Below, piece by piece: positions 8,670-17,802 of a DNA stretch of 58,728 nucleotides. This DNA is from JADHOX01 sp038120515 (lineage in GTDB: Bacteria; Pseudomonadota; Alphaproteobacteria; Rickettsiales; JABIRX01), in NCBI GenBank assembly GCA_038120515.1, contig JAYOLW010000009.1:1-58728 (forward strand), read 5' to 3'. A program made the translations under genes and the position numbers. Positions within the stretch are counted from its first letter, which is position 1. Each line of letters starts with the position of its first letter. The notes under the pieces were generated by a model. The model was given only the letters and a program-made list of their open reading frames with translations, was not told the DNA's origin and made no database searches.

Positions 8670-10088
8670 TTAATAATTATTCTGGTTATTAAATGCTGGA
8701 ATACCAAGTGCAAGATAAAGATTTATTTTTTCGGTTAGGATCTGACGTTCTGCAGTTACTATTGCCGCTTTACTTGTTATTAAGTTACGATTTAATTGTG
8801 AAACATCTAAAATATTTCCTTCACCAAGTTGGTATTTGTCTGATTCTATTTTATATGCTATCTCGGATTGTTCATAATTAAGATTAAGTAATTCAATTCT
8901 TTTCCTAAGTGATTGCTCATTATTGAGTGCAGTTTCAACTTCATTAAATGCTGTTAAAGCGGCTTGTTTATATTCGGCTATAGCAGCTTTTTGTTCACTT
9001 TCAGTAATTATGACATTGTTTTGTAATGTACCATCATTAAATAATGGGATAAGTAAATTTCCGGCAAAATTCCAAAACATGTTGGAAGGATTGTTCAGAT
9101 TTTTAAGACCATCACTACTTGAACCTATATTTGAAGTTAAGGCAATGGAAGGTAATTTAGCTGCCTTTGCACTTTTTGTTGCGTTAAAAGCACTAGCAAT
9201 TTGACGCTCCTTAGCTTTAATATCTGGTCTGTTTTCTAGAATATCTGATGGAATACCTGTGGGTACTGGGCCAGGGTCAACAGGAAAATTACTTGATATA
9301 GAATATTTACCTGCGGGATAAACTCCGATTAATAATTCTAAACTTCTTACAGATTCCTCATGACTATTTTTATATTTTAGAACTGTTTCTTTAGATGATG
9401 CAAGATTTGCCTTTGCAATTGCAACATCCTGAATTGATTTTTCGCCAAGTTCATAAAATACTTCAGTAATTTGCAATTCTTTTTCGAAACTCTTTTTGGT
9501 TTCTTGAGCAATCTCAAATTGTTGTAATGTGTCAATCGCCAGTAAATAAGCCTTAATAGTTTGAGCAATTAATGATTCTTTAGCTGCAATATAGTCAGCT
9601 TTACTAGCTTCGTAATCTTCTCTAGCAGAGTTTGCACCTGCTTCAATTCTTCCCCATAAATCTATCTCCCAAGAAACGTCAATTGATGCACCAACATTAT
9701 TAATTGTATTGCTTTCATCAAAATCACCAGTTTTTTTGTTATTAAGGTTAAGGTTTGCAGTCGGTTTTAGATCTGCACCAGCTATTTTAGCAGAGGCCTC
9801 AGCAGCTTTTAATCTACTTAGCGACATTGCTAGATCCTGATTATTTTCCAATGCCTGTTTAGCAATTAAGGTAATTTTAGGGTCATTAAATTCTTCAATC
9901 CAGCCATTTGTTATGAAATTGAAATTATCTTTTTGTATTTGATTTTGCCAATTATTTGGTGTTGGAGCAGTAAGTCTTATATCGGGATATTTATGTTCTT
10001 TTAGCTGAAAATAATTACTACAATTATTAAAAATAATAAATATAAACAAATATATAAATGCGCTCTTACTTTGTATCATCTTCTTCAT
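8670..10088 (-). CDS. RND efflux outer membrane factor (NodT family lipoprotein)
   Basis: This 472-residue TolC/OprM-type channel completes the tripartite pump encoded upstream. It has a short signal with lipobox IFNNC (Cys23), the typical opening APTPNNWQNQ, two repeated OEP domains with long alpha-helical hairpins (for example LAMSLSRLKAAEASAKIAGA), ENRPDIKAKERQIASAFNAT, and the closing EKINLYLALG. It overlaps the pump gene by 23 bases and is followed after 11 bases by pabB. The product should sit in the outer membrane and dock to the membrane fusion protein. Confidence 0.92.
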   Translation of the reverse strand: MKKMIQSKSAFIYLFIFIIFNNCSNYFQLKEHKYPDIRLTAPTPNNWQNQIQKDNFNFITNGWIEEFNDPKITLIAKQALENNQDLAMSLSRLKAAEASAKIAGADLKPTANLNLNNKKTGDFDESNTINNVGASIDVSWEIDLWGRIEAGANSAREDYEASKADYIAAKESLIAQTIKAYLLAIDTLQQFEIAQETKKSFEKELQITEVFYELGEKSIQDVAIAKANLASSKETVLKYKNSHEESVRSLELLIGVYPAGKYSISSNFPVDPGPVPTGIPSDILENRPDIKAKERQIASAFNATKSAKAAKLPSIALTSNIGSSSDGLKNLNNPSNMFWNFAGNLLIPLFNDGTLQNNVIITESEQKAAIAEYKQAALTAFNEVETALNNEQSLRKRIELLNLNYEQSEIAYKIESDKYQLGEGNILDVSQLNRNLITSKAAIVTAERQILTEKINLYLALGIPAFNNQNNY

Positions 10089-13000
10089 TATTTAGTCTTC
10101 TGGGCCTATGATTAGATAGCTTTGTTTCTAAATTGTTTTCTGTATGATCTAGTTTATGTTTTGGAACATATTTAAACTTTGCAAGACCTTTGCGAATTAA
10201 ATTTTTCAAATTAGTTTGTTTCTTTTTTAATCCATATTGCTGCAATATTTCAGAAAATTCATGCTCCGCATCAATATCATCTGTACTAATACTATTGGTA
10301 ATGTTTTTGAATGATGGAGAGGCTTTTTGGGCTGAATTAATCATAATAAATTCGTCGGTTTTATTCTTATGATTAAGATTGGTATTATTGCCAACAAACA
10401 AAACATATAAAACAGGAACTACACCAAGAGTAAGGATAGTGCCAATAAATAATCCAAACATAATTACAATTGCCATCGGATACCACATATCACCGCCAAA
10501 TAAGGCCATTGGAATTAAACCAATAATTGTTGTAAGCGTTGTTATTAAAATTGGTCTTAACCTAGCATTTGCGGCAATTTGAATTGATTCTATGCTAGTT
10601 TTGCCTTCCTTTAATTCAGCGTCAGCCTTATCAATTAAAATAATTCCATTATTAATAACAATTCCTGCTAAGCTAAACATACCGAGGATTGCTGTGAAAC
10701 TTAAGAAGGCATTCCCAATCCAAAGACCAAATACAGTTCCAATTATAACTAATGGAATTGTTAGCATAATTATAGCTGTTCTTCTGAAAGAGTTAAATTG
10801 CAGAACAATTAATATTGCCATACATATTATTGCAAAAGGCAAATTGGCAAATAATGCAGCATTTGCCTTACTCGAGCCTTCAACTTCGCCACCAAAATCT
10901 ATCCTATATCCCTCAGGTAGATGAATATTGTTAATTTCCTTTAATAACTCTTTATGGAATCCTGAAGCTTGAAGAAAATCATGTTTCGCTGAGATGGTTA
11001 TTGTCCTTTCTTGATTGATTCTTTTTATAACGCTATTGTTAATATCGCCTTTAAAATCTGCTATTTGATTTAACGGAATAGTCTTTCCGTCATTAGTAAA
11101 AACTGGTACAGTTCTAAGCTCACCAATCCTATTTCTTTGCATGTCACCACGAATAATTATTGGAATAGCAATATCTTCATCATAGAAGTTACTAATTTTA
11201 GTGCCATCAAGATAACTATTTAATGATTCAGAAACTGATTTGCTGCTAACATTTGCTCTTTGCGCACGATTTTGGTCAATAATAATTTCAAAGGTCGCAA
11301 TTGGATTCTGCCAATCATTCACAATGCCAACTGCACCAGGATAGGCTTTGATGATTTTCTCGATTTCATTTGCAATCTCATAAAGTACTTTATCATCTTT
11401 ACCTTTTACTTTATATTCAATTAGACCTATTTCTTGACCTCCCATCCACATTTGTTTGGCCCTACCACTGGCATTAGGTAAATAATCATTCATAAAATGA
11501 TTTGTTTTCTTAATTAAATCCTTAATGTTTTTGCTAGTTTTGGTATTAACAATTATAAATGCTACATTGCTCTTTGCATCTGGTGGCGAAAGAGATAATA
11601 CAAATCTTGGTCCACCAAAACCAATATAAGTAACATTGCTAACAATTTCAGGATTTATCTCTTTATCATTAAGCCATTTGCCTAATTTTAAGGCTGTTGC
11701 TTCTGTTTCAATAATGTTAGTTCCAGCTGGCAGATCAAGATATATTAAAAATTGATTCCGATCTGAATATGGTAGCATTTGTTTTGGGAGAAATTTAAGG
11801 CAATAAATAGAAATAATGAGCAAGGATATCATTATCATCATAAATATTCTTGGGCATTTTAGTATATAGTTTAATACAAACTGATAATTTGTTTTTAAAA
11901 TCTCAGTGATTTTATCAATTGATTTAAGTTGTTGTTCTTTATTCTGACGCTTTATGAATTTTACGCATAATACTGGAACCGCATATATTGAAAGAAACCA
12001 GGAAATTAACAAAGCTATTACAATTACATAGCTTAGTGAACTCAGATATTCTCCGGTGAGATTTTCAGATAACGCTAGAGGCAGAAATGCCAGCATAGTA
12101 GTTAAGCTCGAAATTAACGATGGTACTGCAAGTGATGATACTGTTTTAAATGCTGCCTTTTTTATTGGTTCTCCTGAATCGGATCTTGTCGCGATATCTT
12201 CGGTGATAATAATGCCATCATCAACTAATAAGCCTAAAGCAATTATAATTGCAGCTATTGACATAGTTTGAAGATCTATAGCTAATAACTCCATCACTAT
12301 TAGGGTAAACATAATTGTTAATGGGATTATAGCGCCGACAATTAAACCATTTTTAATTCCTAAAAAGCAAATGACAACAAAGAGCACTACACACACTGTT
12401 TGCACAAGGTTAGTAATAGTGTTTTGAACAGATTTTTTTACTAATTCTGGTTGATATGTCGCAAATTCGATATTAATACCTGCTGGGAAATCCTTAGCAA
12501 TATTATGTATTTTTTGTTTTAATTCTTCACCAAAAACTTCAATGTTAAATTGCTCAACCATCGAAAAGCTCAAAATAATAGCTGGCTGGTTTTTGAAAAA
12601 AACTGGTCTTACTGGTGGATTAATTAAATTCCTTTTTACTGAGACTATATCCTTTAAATACAGGGGTAAATTAGTATTTGGATTGGTAATTGTTAAATTT
12701 TCAATTTCATCGATTGTTTTGAATCTTCCAGAAACTTCTAATTGTAATTTCCTGCCATTAGCTTCTATACTTCCAGATGACGAAACAACATTTTGATTCT
12801 GAAGGCTGCTGATAATATTTTGTGGCTTTAAACCATAATTACTTAATTGGGCAATATTAAATTCTAAATAAATTTGCTCATCCTGCTTACCATAAAGCTC
12901 AATTTTGGATAAACCATCTATACCATATAATTGATCTTGTATGATTTTAGCGACTTTATATATATCATTTAAATCAAAGTCGTTGCTATATATCGCAAGG

Positions 13001-13422
13001 GTTGCGGCAGCTACTCTTCCAAAATCATCATTGACTATAGGCCCTTGTGTGCCAGAGGGAAGTTCTGTTTGAATTTCCTCCATTTTATTTCTTACTTTCT
13101 GCCAAATGGGCTCAAGGTCAAAATATCTATCATATAAATTAGGTTGTATTAGAACGTGACCTGTTCTTACAGTTGTGTTTAAATCTTTTATTTCAGGAAT
13201 TTCTCTAAGTTTACGTTCAATTGGAGCAGCAATTAGATTTTCCATTAGTTCAGTACTCATTCCAGGAAAATAGGTATTAATTTGAGCTGCTCTGATTGTT
13301 ACAGTTGGATCTTCTTGTCTTGGCATGGTAAGTAGAGCTGAAATCCCTATTAGCACTCCAAAAATTAGTACAAGAGCAGTAACCCTGTTATATTCTAATG
13401 CAAATTTAGTGATTTTTTCCAT
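10066..13422 (-). CDS. RND efflux permease (AcrB/MexB superfamily)
   Basis: Inner-membrane proton-driven efflux pump of 1118 residues. The N-terminal helix is followed by two large periplasmic loops and 12 predicted transmembrane helices. The proton-relay aspartates are in LGLLVDDGIIITEDIATR (TM4), and GMFSLAGIVINNGIILIDKA is the second-half counterpart. It is longer than usual by roughly 80-100 residues because of a hydrophilic, basic C-terminal tail (after VLYVLFVGN) ending in RPRRLNNEEDDTK. It lies between the membrane fusion protein gene (14 bases upstream) and the outer membrane factor gene (overlap). Sequence features such as LTIPLVIIGTVFGL place it among hydrophobic-compound exporters rather than metal exporters. 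The substrate cannot be told. Confidence 0.93.
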   Translation of the reverse strand: MEKITKFALEYNRVTALVLIFGVLIGISALLTMPRQEDPTVTIRAAQINTYFPGMSTELMENLIAAPIERKLREIPEIKDLNTTVRTGHVLIQPNLYDRYFDLEPIWQKVRNKMEEIQTELPSGTQGPIVNDDFGRVAAATLAIYSNDFDLNDIYKVAKIIQDQLYGIDGLSKIELYGKQDEQIYLEFNIAQLSNYGLKPQNIISSLQNQNVVSSSGSIEANGRKLQLEVSGRFKTIDEIENLTITNPNTNLPLYLKDIVSVKRNLINPPVRPVFFKNQPAIILSFSMVEQFNIEVFGEELKQKIHNIAKDFPAGINIEFATYQPELVKKSVQNTITNLVQTVCVVLFVVICFLGIKNGLIVGAIIPLTIMFTLIVMELLAIDLQTMSIAAIIIALGLLVDDGIIITEDIATRSDSGEPIKKAAFKTVSSLAVPSLISSLTTMLAFLPLALSENLTGEYLSSLSYVIVIALLISWFLSIYAVPVLCVKFIKRQNKEQQLKSIDKITEILKTNYQFVLNYILKCPRIFMMIMISLLIISIYCLKFLPKQMLPYSDRNQFLIYLDLPAGTNIIETEATALKLGKWLNDKEINPEIVSNVTYIGFGGPRFVLSLSPPDAKSNVAFIIVNTKTSKNIKDLIKKTNHFMNDYLPNASGRAKQMWMGGQEIGLIEYKVKGKDDKVLYEIANEIEKIIKAYPGAVGIVNDWQNPIATFEIIIDQNRAQRANVSSKSVSESLNSYLDGTKISNFYDEDIAIPIIIRGDMQRNRIGELRTVPVFTNDGKTIPLNQIADFKGDINNSVIKRINQERTITISAKHDFLQASGFHKELLKEINNIHLPEGYRIDFGGEVEGSSKANAALFANLPFAIICMAILIVLQFNSFRRTAIIMLTIPLVIIGTVFGLWIGNAFLSFTAILGMFSLAGIVINNGIILIDKADAELKEGKTSIESIQIAANARLRPILITTLTTIIGLIPMALFGGDMWYPMAIVIMFGLFIGTILTLGVVPVLYVLFVGNNTNLNHKNKTDEFIMINSAQKASPSFKNITNSISTDDIDAEHEFSEILQQYGLKKKQTNLKNLIRKGLAKFKYVPKHKLDHTENNLETKLSNHRPRRLNNEEDDTK

Positions 13423-13436
13423 GTTGTAAAATTATG

Positions 13437-14537
13437 TTACTCTTCCCATTTCTTAACCTTTTGCCCATCGGAAAGGTAACTAACACCAGCTGTTACGACT
13501 TTATCACCATCCTTTAATCCTGAAATTACTTCTATCATATTTGTTCTTATGTCATTTCCTGTTATAGTTTGTTGTTTTATTGTGCCATAGCCAGGTTTGT
13601 TGGTATCCTCGATAAATAAGTAGATAGTTGCTTCTCCTGCATTTTTACCTTCGAATCTAAAATCAATTGCTGATGAAGGAATCAAATAAACTTCGTTATC
13701 ACTTGCTTTGTATGAAAGATATGTAAGAGCTGTCATGCCAGATAAAAGATCCGGTGTAGCTTTTTCTAATCTTATGGTCACGGGATAAGCATTACCTTGT
13801 TCAGATTGGGCGCCAATTTCACTAACAATGCCCTTATATCTAGATTTAGTTGCTGGAATATCAATAGTAACTTCATCGCTAATATTTACATTATTGATAA
13901 AAGTTTCTGAAACTAAAATCTCAACTTGAAATAAGTCGCTGCTATTAGTTTTAAGTATTTTTTGTCCTTGTTTTATCTCGGCAAATGCTTCTACATATAA
14001 ATCTGCTATTACAGAATTAAAAGGAGCTGTAAGAGAGGTGTATTTGATATTAAGTTTCGCTTTTTCAAGATTCTCTGTTGCAATAATTAGTTCTGAATTT
14101 GCATCCTGATATAGTAATTCTGCTTTTTCATAATCTGCATTGCTAATTAACTTCTTTTCAAACAGCATTTCTTGTCTTGTGAAATTTTTATCTTGTTTGT
14201 TTACACTAGCCATTGCCGATTGAAGGTTTGCTTTAGCCGATTCTAAATTTGAATCATATTCAGTGGTTTTTAGCTTTGCAAGAATTTCACCTGTTTTTAC
14301 TTTTTGTCCTTTTTTAACAAAAATATCTGATATCTGACCAGAAACTCTAAAACTAAGCTCAGATGATTGTTGAGGTGAAAGTGCCCCAGATATTTCTCTA
14401 ACATTTGTTTGTGAGTTACCATTTACCTCAAGATATTTAACTGCTTTAATTAGTTCAGTTGTTTCATCATCTTTTTTGTCGTCACAACTAAAAATAGTAA
14501 CAAAAATGATTAAAAGAATTCCAATTCTACTCTTCAT
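13437..14537 (-). CDS. RND efflux periplasmic adaptor (membrane fusion protein)
   Basis: HlyD/AcrA-family adaptor that links the pump to the outer membrane factor. I chose the ATG at 14537 because it gives a clean lipoprotein signal ending in IFSC (Cys18); a longer reading from 14570 adds 11 residues with no support. The barrel-sandwich halves are seen in GQISDIFVKKGQKVKTGEIL and SLTAPFNSVIADLYVEAFAE, flanking an alpha-helical hairpin (SAKANLQSAMASVNK), then the beta-barrel domain and the closing GLKDGDKVVTAGVSYLSDGQ. It is the first gene of the operon that continues with pump, outer membrane factor and pabB. Confidence 0.92.
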   Translation of the reverse strand: MKSRIGILLIIFVTIFSCDDKKDDETTELIKAVKYLEVNGNSQTNVREISGALSPQQSSELSFRVSGQISDIFVKKGQKVKTGEILAKLKTTEYDSNLESAKANLQSAMASVNKQDKNFTRQEMLFEKKLISNADYEKAELLYQDANSELIIATENLEKAKLNIKYTSLTAPFNSVIADLYVEAFAEIKQGQKILKTNSSDLFQVEILVSETFINNVNISDEVTIDIPATKSRYKGIVSEIGAQSEQGNAYPVTIRLEKATPDLLSGMTALTYLSYKASDNEVYLIPSSAIDFRFEGKNAGEATIYLFIEDTNKPGYGTIKQQTITGNDIRTNMIEVISGLKDGDKVVTAGVSYLSDGQKVKKWEE

Positions 14538-14626
14538 GATAATATCAAAAAGCTTGATATTAAGTAGCAAATAATACTTGTCAATCTAGGGTTGAAAAAC
14601 GATGGGTTTTTAATGAAACTTTTGAA

Positions 14627-14675
14627 CCCTGGTGAAAACCAGGGCCCAAGTGCGAATTGGAAGGTCAAGCCTTCC
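14627..14675. other. Two consecutive perfect hairpins in the intergenic region
   Basis: CCCTGGT (14627-14633), loop GAAA, ACCAGGG (14638-14644) is a perfect 7-bp stem capped by a GNRA tetraloop. Fourteen bases later GGAAGG (14659-14664), loop TCAAG, CCTTCC (14670-14675) is a 6-bp GC-rich stem. Both stand out as GC-rich against the AT-rich background in the gap between the end of the ankyrin lipoprotein gene and the start of the efflux operon. There is no T-run on either side, so they may be an RNA element in the efflux leader, a rho-dependent end, or a small dispersed palindromic element. Confidence 0.5.
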
Positions 14676-14788
14676 GCAAAACACTATATACTCATAATAA
14701 TAATTAGCAAGTCGTTAACATAACATCGTCGGAATCATTGATATAAATGCATTACTGCCCAGAGCTTTGGTAGAATTCTAAGGTTTGA

Positions 14789-15865
14789 TTAGTTGTTATT
14801 AACTTGTGCTCTAAATAATTTTATTTGCTCTTTTACTACCTTGCTACCAATCTGAAATGGTGTTTGGCCATCATTGTCCTTATATAATGGATCCGCGCCT
14901 GATGCAAACAATAAGGCCGCAGATTCGTATATTTCTTGGACATCTTCGTCATTATTAAAATTAACATCCTCAAGAGATATCGCAAGATAATGTAGGGGAG
15001 TTTTTCCAGTATTGTCAGGTGAGTTTGTGTCTGCCTGGTTTTTAACTAAAATTCTTAAAGTGTCATGTGATTTGGTCTTAAGGGCAAGGTGAGCCAACGA
15101 TATCTCATCATTATTTTTAATGTTTGGATCAGCGCCAATGGCGATTAACTTTTCAATCCTAGCATTGTTACAATTTGTTTTGGTGCATGCGTTAAATAAT
15201 ACAGTTTCGCCTTGATTATTTTGTGCATTTATATCAAGGCCAAGATTTGTTAAATATTTGATATCGTCAATATAATATAATTTATGGATAACTGAATTAC
15301 CTTTGTTATCTTTAATCTTTATATCTGCATTATTTTCTACTAAGATTTTAATTGTTTCACCTTCTGCACGATGAAGAGCTGTTTCGCCAAGGTTTGATTT
15401 GGCGTTAATATCAGCCCCGTTATCGATAAGTAATTTTGTAATTTCGGTTTTTTTATTTGCAGCGCTTAATATAATTAAAGATTCGTTAATATTGTTAACT
15501 GAATTAACATCAGCGCCATTGTTTATTAATGATTCGGCGATTTTGTTGCTTTCTTCGTTATCGTCTGAATTTACGATAAGATAACCAAGTGATGTTAGAC
15601 CGTCTTCACCTTTAATATTAATTTTAATATTTTCTTGTAGTAATAATTTGTTTATTACTTCGCTATTATTTAGCTCAATGGTTTTTCTTACAAGACTGCC
15701 ATCCTCATCTGTGATTTGATCTTTCTCTAGTTTGTCAAGGTAAGAGATAACTTTACTTGTATCGCCACCATTAGATAGTTTGTCTAGCTTCTTAGCAAGT
15801 TTTTGATTATGAGCTGCGCAGTTTGATAATATAAGAATGGTGATCAAAAGGGTAAGTTTTTTCAT
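14789..15865 (-). CDS. Ankyrin-repeat lipoprotein
   Basis: This protein of about 358 residues has a lipoprotein signal (start MKKLTLLITI, lipobox LSNC), then about eight ankyrin repeats of some 33 residues, recognisable by GETALHRA, GKTPLHYLA, GADVNSVNN, GADINAKSN and GQTPFQIG. I chose the ATG at 15865 since it begins the signal peptide; the frame opens at 15907. Repeats 2-4 and 7-8 are the best preserved. The protein should be anchored in the periplasm or on the outer membrane and bind another protein through the ankyrin solenoid. Ankyrin proteins are common in Rickettsiales, mostly as secreted host-interaction proteins, but a lipoprotein form could equally act in the envelope. Confidence 0.85.
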   Translation of the reverse strand: MKKLTLLITILILSNCAAHNQKLAKKLDKLSNGGDTSKVISYLDKLEKDQITDEDGSLVRKTIELNNSEVINKLLLQENIKINIKGEDGLTSLGYLIVNSDDNEESNKIAESLINNGADVNSVNNINESLIILSAANKKTEITKLLIDNGADINAKSNLGETALHRAEGETIKILVENNADIKIKDNKGNSVIHKLYYIDDIKYLTNLGLDINAQNNQGETVLFNACTKTNCNNARIEKLIAIGADPNIKNNDEISLAHLALKTKSHDTLRILVKNQADTNSPDNTGKTPLHYLAISLEDVNFNNDEDVQEIYESAALLFASGADPLYKDNDGQTPFQIGSKVVKEQIKLFRAQVNNN

Positions 15866-15967
15866 AATATTAAGAATTTGTTTATGAGTTTTTGATTTAA
15901 TCATCATTAAAGCATTCTTGTTTTTTTAGTCAAATTTTTTTACAAAACGAGCCTTTTGACAAATCTG

Positions 15968-15996
15968 TTGCAAATATACAAGCAATATGTTATAAA
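15968..15996 (+). promoter_or_regulatory. Candidate promoter of the serine-rich protein gene
   Basis: TTGCAA (15968-15973), a 17-base spacer and TATAAA (15991-15996). If used, it gives a leader of roughly 185 bases before the ATG at 16188. A second -35-like TTGACA is at 15956-15961 without a well-spaced -10. The rest of 15866-16187 contains no gene that I can see. It has an AGGAGGT (16047-16053) not followed by a usable reading frame. Confidence 0.35.
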
Positions 15997-16149
15997 GTTA
16001 AACCAATTTTTGAATCAAAGTTAATTTTTAGCTTTTATTCAATCCTAGGAGGTTAAGATTTATTCGATTTTGCATATTTCTCAAATTTTATTTTTATAAT
16101 TTATTGAGTTTCATATGCGTTGTTTCAAAAGAGGTATTTATTAATTAAT

Positions 16150-16168
16150 AAACAAGCATTGCTTGTTT
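16150..16168 (+). promoter_or_regulatory. Hairpin just upstream of the serine-rich protein gene
   Basis: AAACAAGC (16150-16157), loop ATT, GCTTGTTT (16161-16168) is an 8-bp stem followed by TGTTTTTGG, then the GAGG ribosome site at 16181 and the ATG at 16188. It resembles a weak terminator placed inside a leader, so it could attenuate the gene or expose and hide the ribosome site. It could also be an operator dyad. Confidence 0.4.
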
Positions 16169-16187
16169 TGTTTTTGGTTAGAGGAAT

Positions 16188-17078
16188 ATGAGAAGTAATA
16201 TAGGTTATTATGATTTTTTTTTTCAAAATGTATTTTATGTAAAACTTGGTTACGTATCAGATCAGGATTTAAAAGCTGCAATTCAAAGCTTTGTTGATGA
16301 TAATAAGACGGACATTTTGAATTATGCTGTAAAAGGTAATTGTGATTTAAGTGAAGAGCAAATTAAACTTGTTCTCTTAATTGCTGGAGTAGCAAGTCAT
16401 GATAAATTAAATGATCTTTTATGTGATGCTGAGATATGTGTTGCTTTCAGATACAGAGAATTCGATGAAGAGTTAATATCTGAGTTAAAAGAAGTTTTTT
16501 TAAAGAATGTGAATTCTATTATTAGTCAGTTGTTAGTCATAGCAAGCCCTCTTGATAGAAAAACTAGTCATGTCAATCAATTATTAATGAGACCAGGTCT
16601 GATTCCTGTATCAGAATGGTCTTTAGCAGAGCGTAAGAATTTAAGAGCTGAAGAGGATTCAAGATCTAGTTCTTCATTAACTGACAATGGTACCACAACA
16701 TCAATGTCTGATACTGATGATTCAGTATCTACAACTAAACAATCTGAGGCTCCAACATATGAACAAAATAAAACAAGGCAATCAAAAAGAGAATTAACAT
16801 TTGGAGCAAGTTTTAGTTCTAATTCTGTTCAGATCGCTTCTTCTAGCTCGTCTTCACCTTTAGGTTATGAAGAGTCTTCGTCTGAACATTCTCCTATTTC
16901 GGTAACACCTGTTAATACATCTGTCTATAGTAATAAGTGTCTTGAACCTTTGAGGAGAGGTTTGGTTCCTGTATGCGAATGGACAGAGGAAGATTTTAAT
17001 GATCCGCTACTAAATCCTATGCCAGTCTTTAAAAGGTCTAGGCATGAAAATAAAGGATATAGTTTTTTTGGAAAATAA
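16188..17078 (+). CDS. Unknown serine-rich protein with duplicated GLxPVxEW motif
   Basis: This 296-residue protein belongs to no family that I recognise. An N-terminal helical domain (about residues 1-125) is followed by RPGLIPVSEWSLAERKN (about 134-150). Then comes a long Ser/Thr-rich, low-complexity linker (about 152-255, with SRSSSSLTD and ASSSSSSPLG) and a second copy of the motif, RRGLVPVCEWTEEDFNDP (about 262-280). There is no signal peptide or membrane segment. The start is supported by GAGG seven bases upstream. The disordered serine-rich linker and short duplicated motif resemble eukaryote-directed effectors with short linear motifs. The tail KRSRHENK is basic. It is convergent with amrA and looks monocistronic. 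Confidence 0.7.
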   Translation: MRSNIGYYDFFFQNVFYVKLGYVSDQDLKAAIQSFVDDNKTDILNYAVKGNCDLSEEQIKLVLLIAGVASHDKLNDLLCDAEICVAFRYREFDEELISELKEVFLKNVNSIISQLLVIASPLDRKTSHVNQLLMRPGLIPVSEWSLAERKNLRAEEDSRSSSSLTDNGTTTSMSDTDDSVSTTKQSEAPTYEQNKTRQSKRELTFGASFSSNSVQIASSSSSSPLGYEESSSEHSPISVTPVNTSVYSNKCLEPLRRGLVPVCEWTEEDFNDPLLNPMPVFKRSRHENKGYSFFGK

Positions 17079-17232
17079 TGAAAAAAATTGTCTCTTATAT
17101 TAGCGCCAGTTTTAATGTTGCATTTATGTAGATAAATAAAAAATATTTAAATTTGTCAATTATGCGAGATCAATTTTTCGGGTCAAACTTAATGTCTCGT
17201 TTAGGTTTTGATTATATATATAGTTTGAATGG

Positions 17233-17802
17233 TTAATTGTTAAAATGAAAGCTTTGGAAAGTTTCAAACCTTGCATTTTCCATCCAGTCATAATGATTTA
17301 GTCCAGCTTTTTGGCATAGATTAATAAGTGTGGTTTCTAAGTCCCAGCCTTGCTCGGTTGCGACCTCTGGTAGAAACAATGCTGATTTGTTATTTTTCAT
17401 TAAGATAATACCATCTGTTCCTATGCGAATTTCATTAAAATGATTTATAGGTTGTGGATTTGATAAAATTGAAATTTCAATATCAATAGAGCTTATTTCA
17501 TATTCTGATAAAGGCTGAAATCTATTATCAAAAAAACCAGCGTTAACGGCTTGAAAGATGATTTGATCTATTAGTGGCTTGTCAGCAACTAATGAACCGA
17601 TACAGCCACGAAGATTGTGTTGTTGTTTAAGTGTTACAAATGCTGCAAATTTTTGTTTTAAAATTTTGTCATTCAGATATTCTTCAATTTCAAGATCATA
17701 ACAATTTGGTCTTCGGTTATGTCTTAGATAAAACTCAATAGCTGCTTTAGCTATGTTTAATAAAAATATTTGAAGATCTTTATCTAGTTCAATCATTACC
17801 AT
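17233..17802 (-). CDS. amrA: AMMECR1-domain protein (AmmeMemoRadiSam system protein A)
   Basis: This 189-residue single-domain protein belongs to the AMMECR1 family, shown by the signature NLRGCIGSL, by FVTLKQQHNLRGC and by the closing region with WDLETTLINLCQKAGL. Its start overlaps the end of amrB by 7 bases, so the two are co-translated. In bacteria AMMECR1 and MEMO proteins occur with a radical SAM enzyme. Recent work on the family points to radical and protein or RNA modification chemistry, but the function here cannot be read from sequence. No radical SAM gene is present in the window. Confidence 0.88.
   Translation of the reverse strand: MVMIELDKDLQIFLLNIAKAAIEFYLRHNRRPNCYDLEIEEYLNDKILKQKFAAFVTLKQQHNLRGCIGSLVADKPLIDQIIFQAVNAGFFDNRFQPLSEYEISSIDIEISILSNPQPINHFNEIRIGTDGIILMKNNKSALFLPEVATEQGWDLETTLINLCQKAGLNHYDWMENARFETFQSFHFNN

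Noticed and set aside
16047..16085. Short leader peptide after the AGGAGGT at 16047
   Set aside because: The only following start is a TTG too far from the site and the frame is nine codons long, with no regulatory composition.
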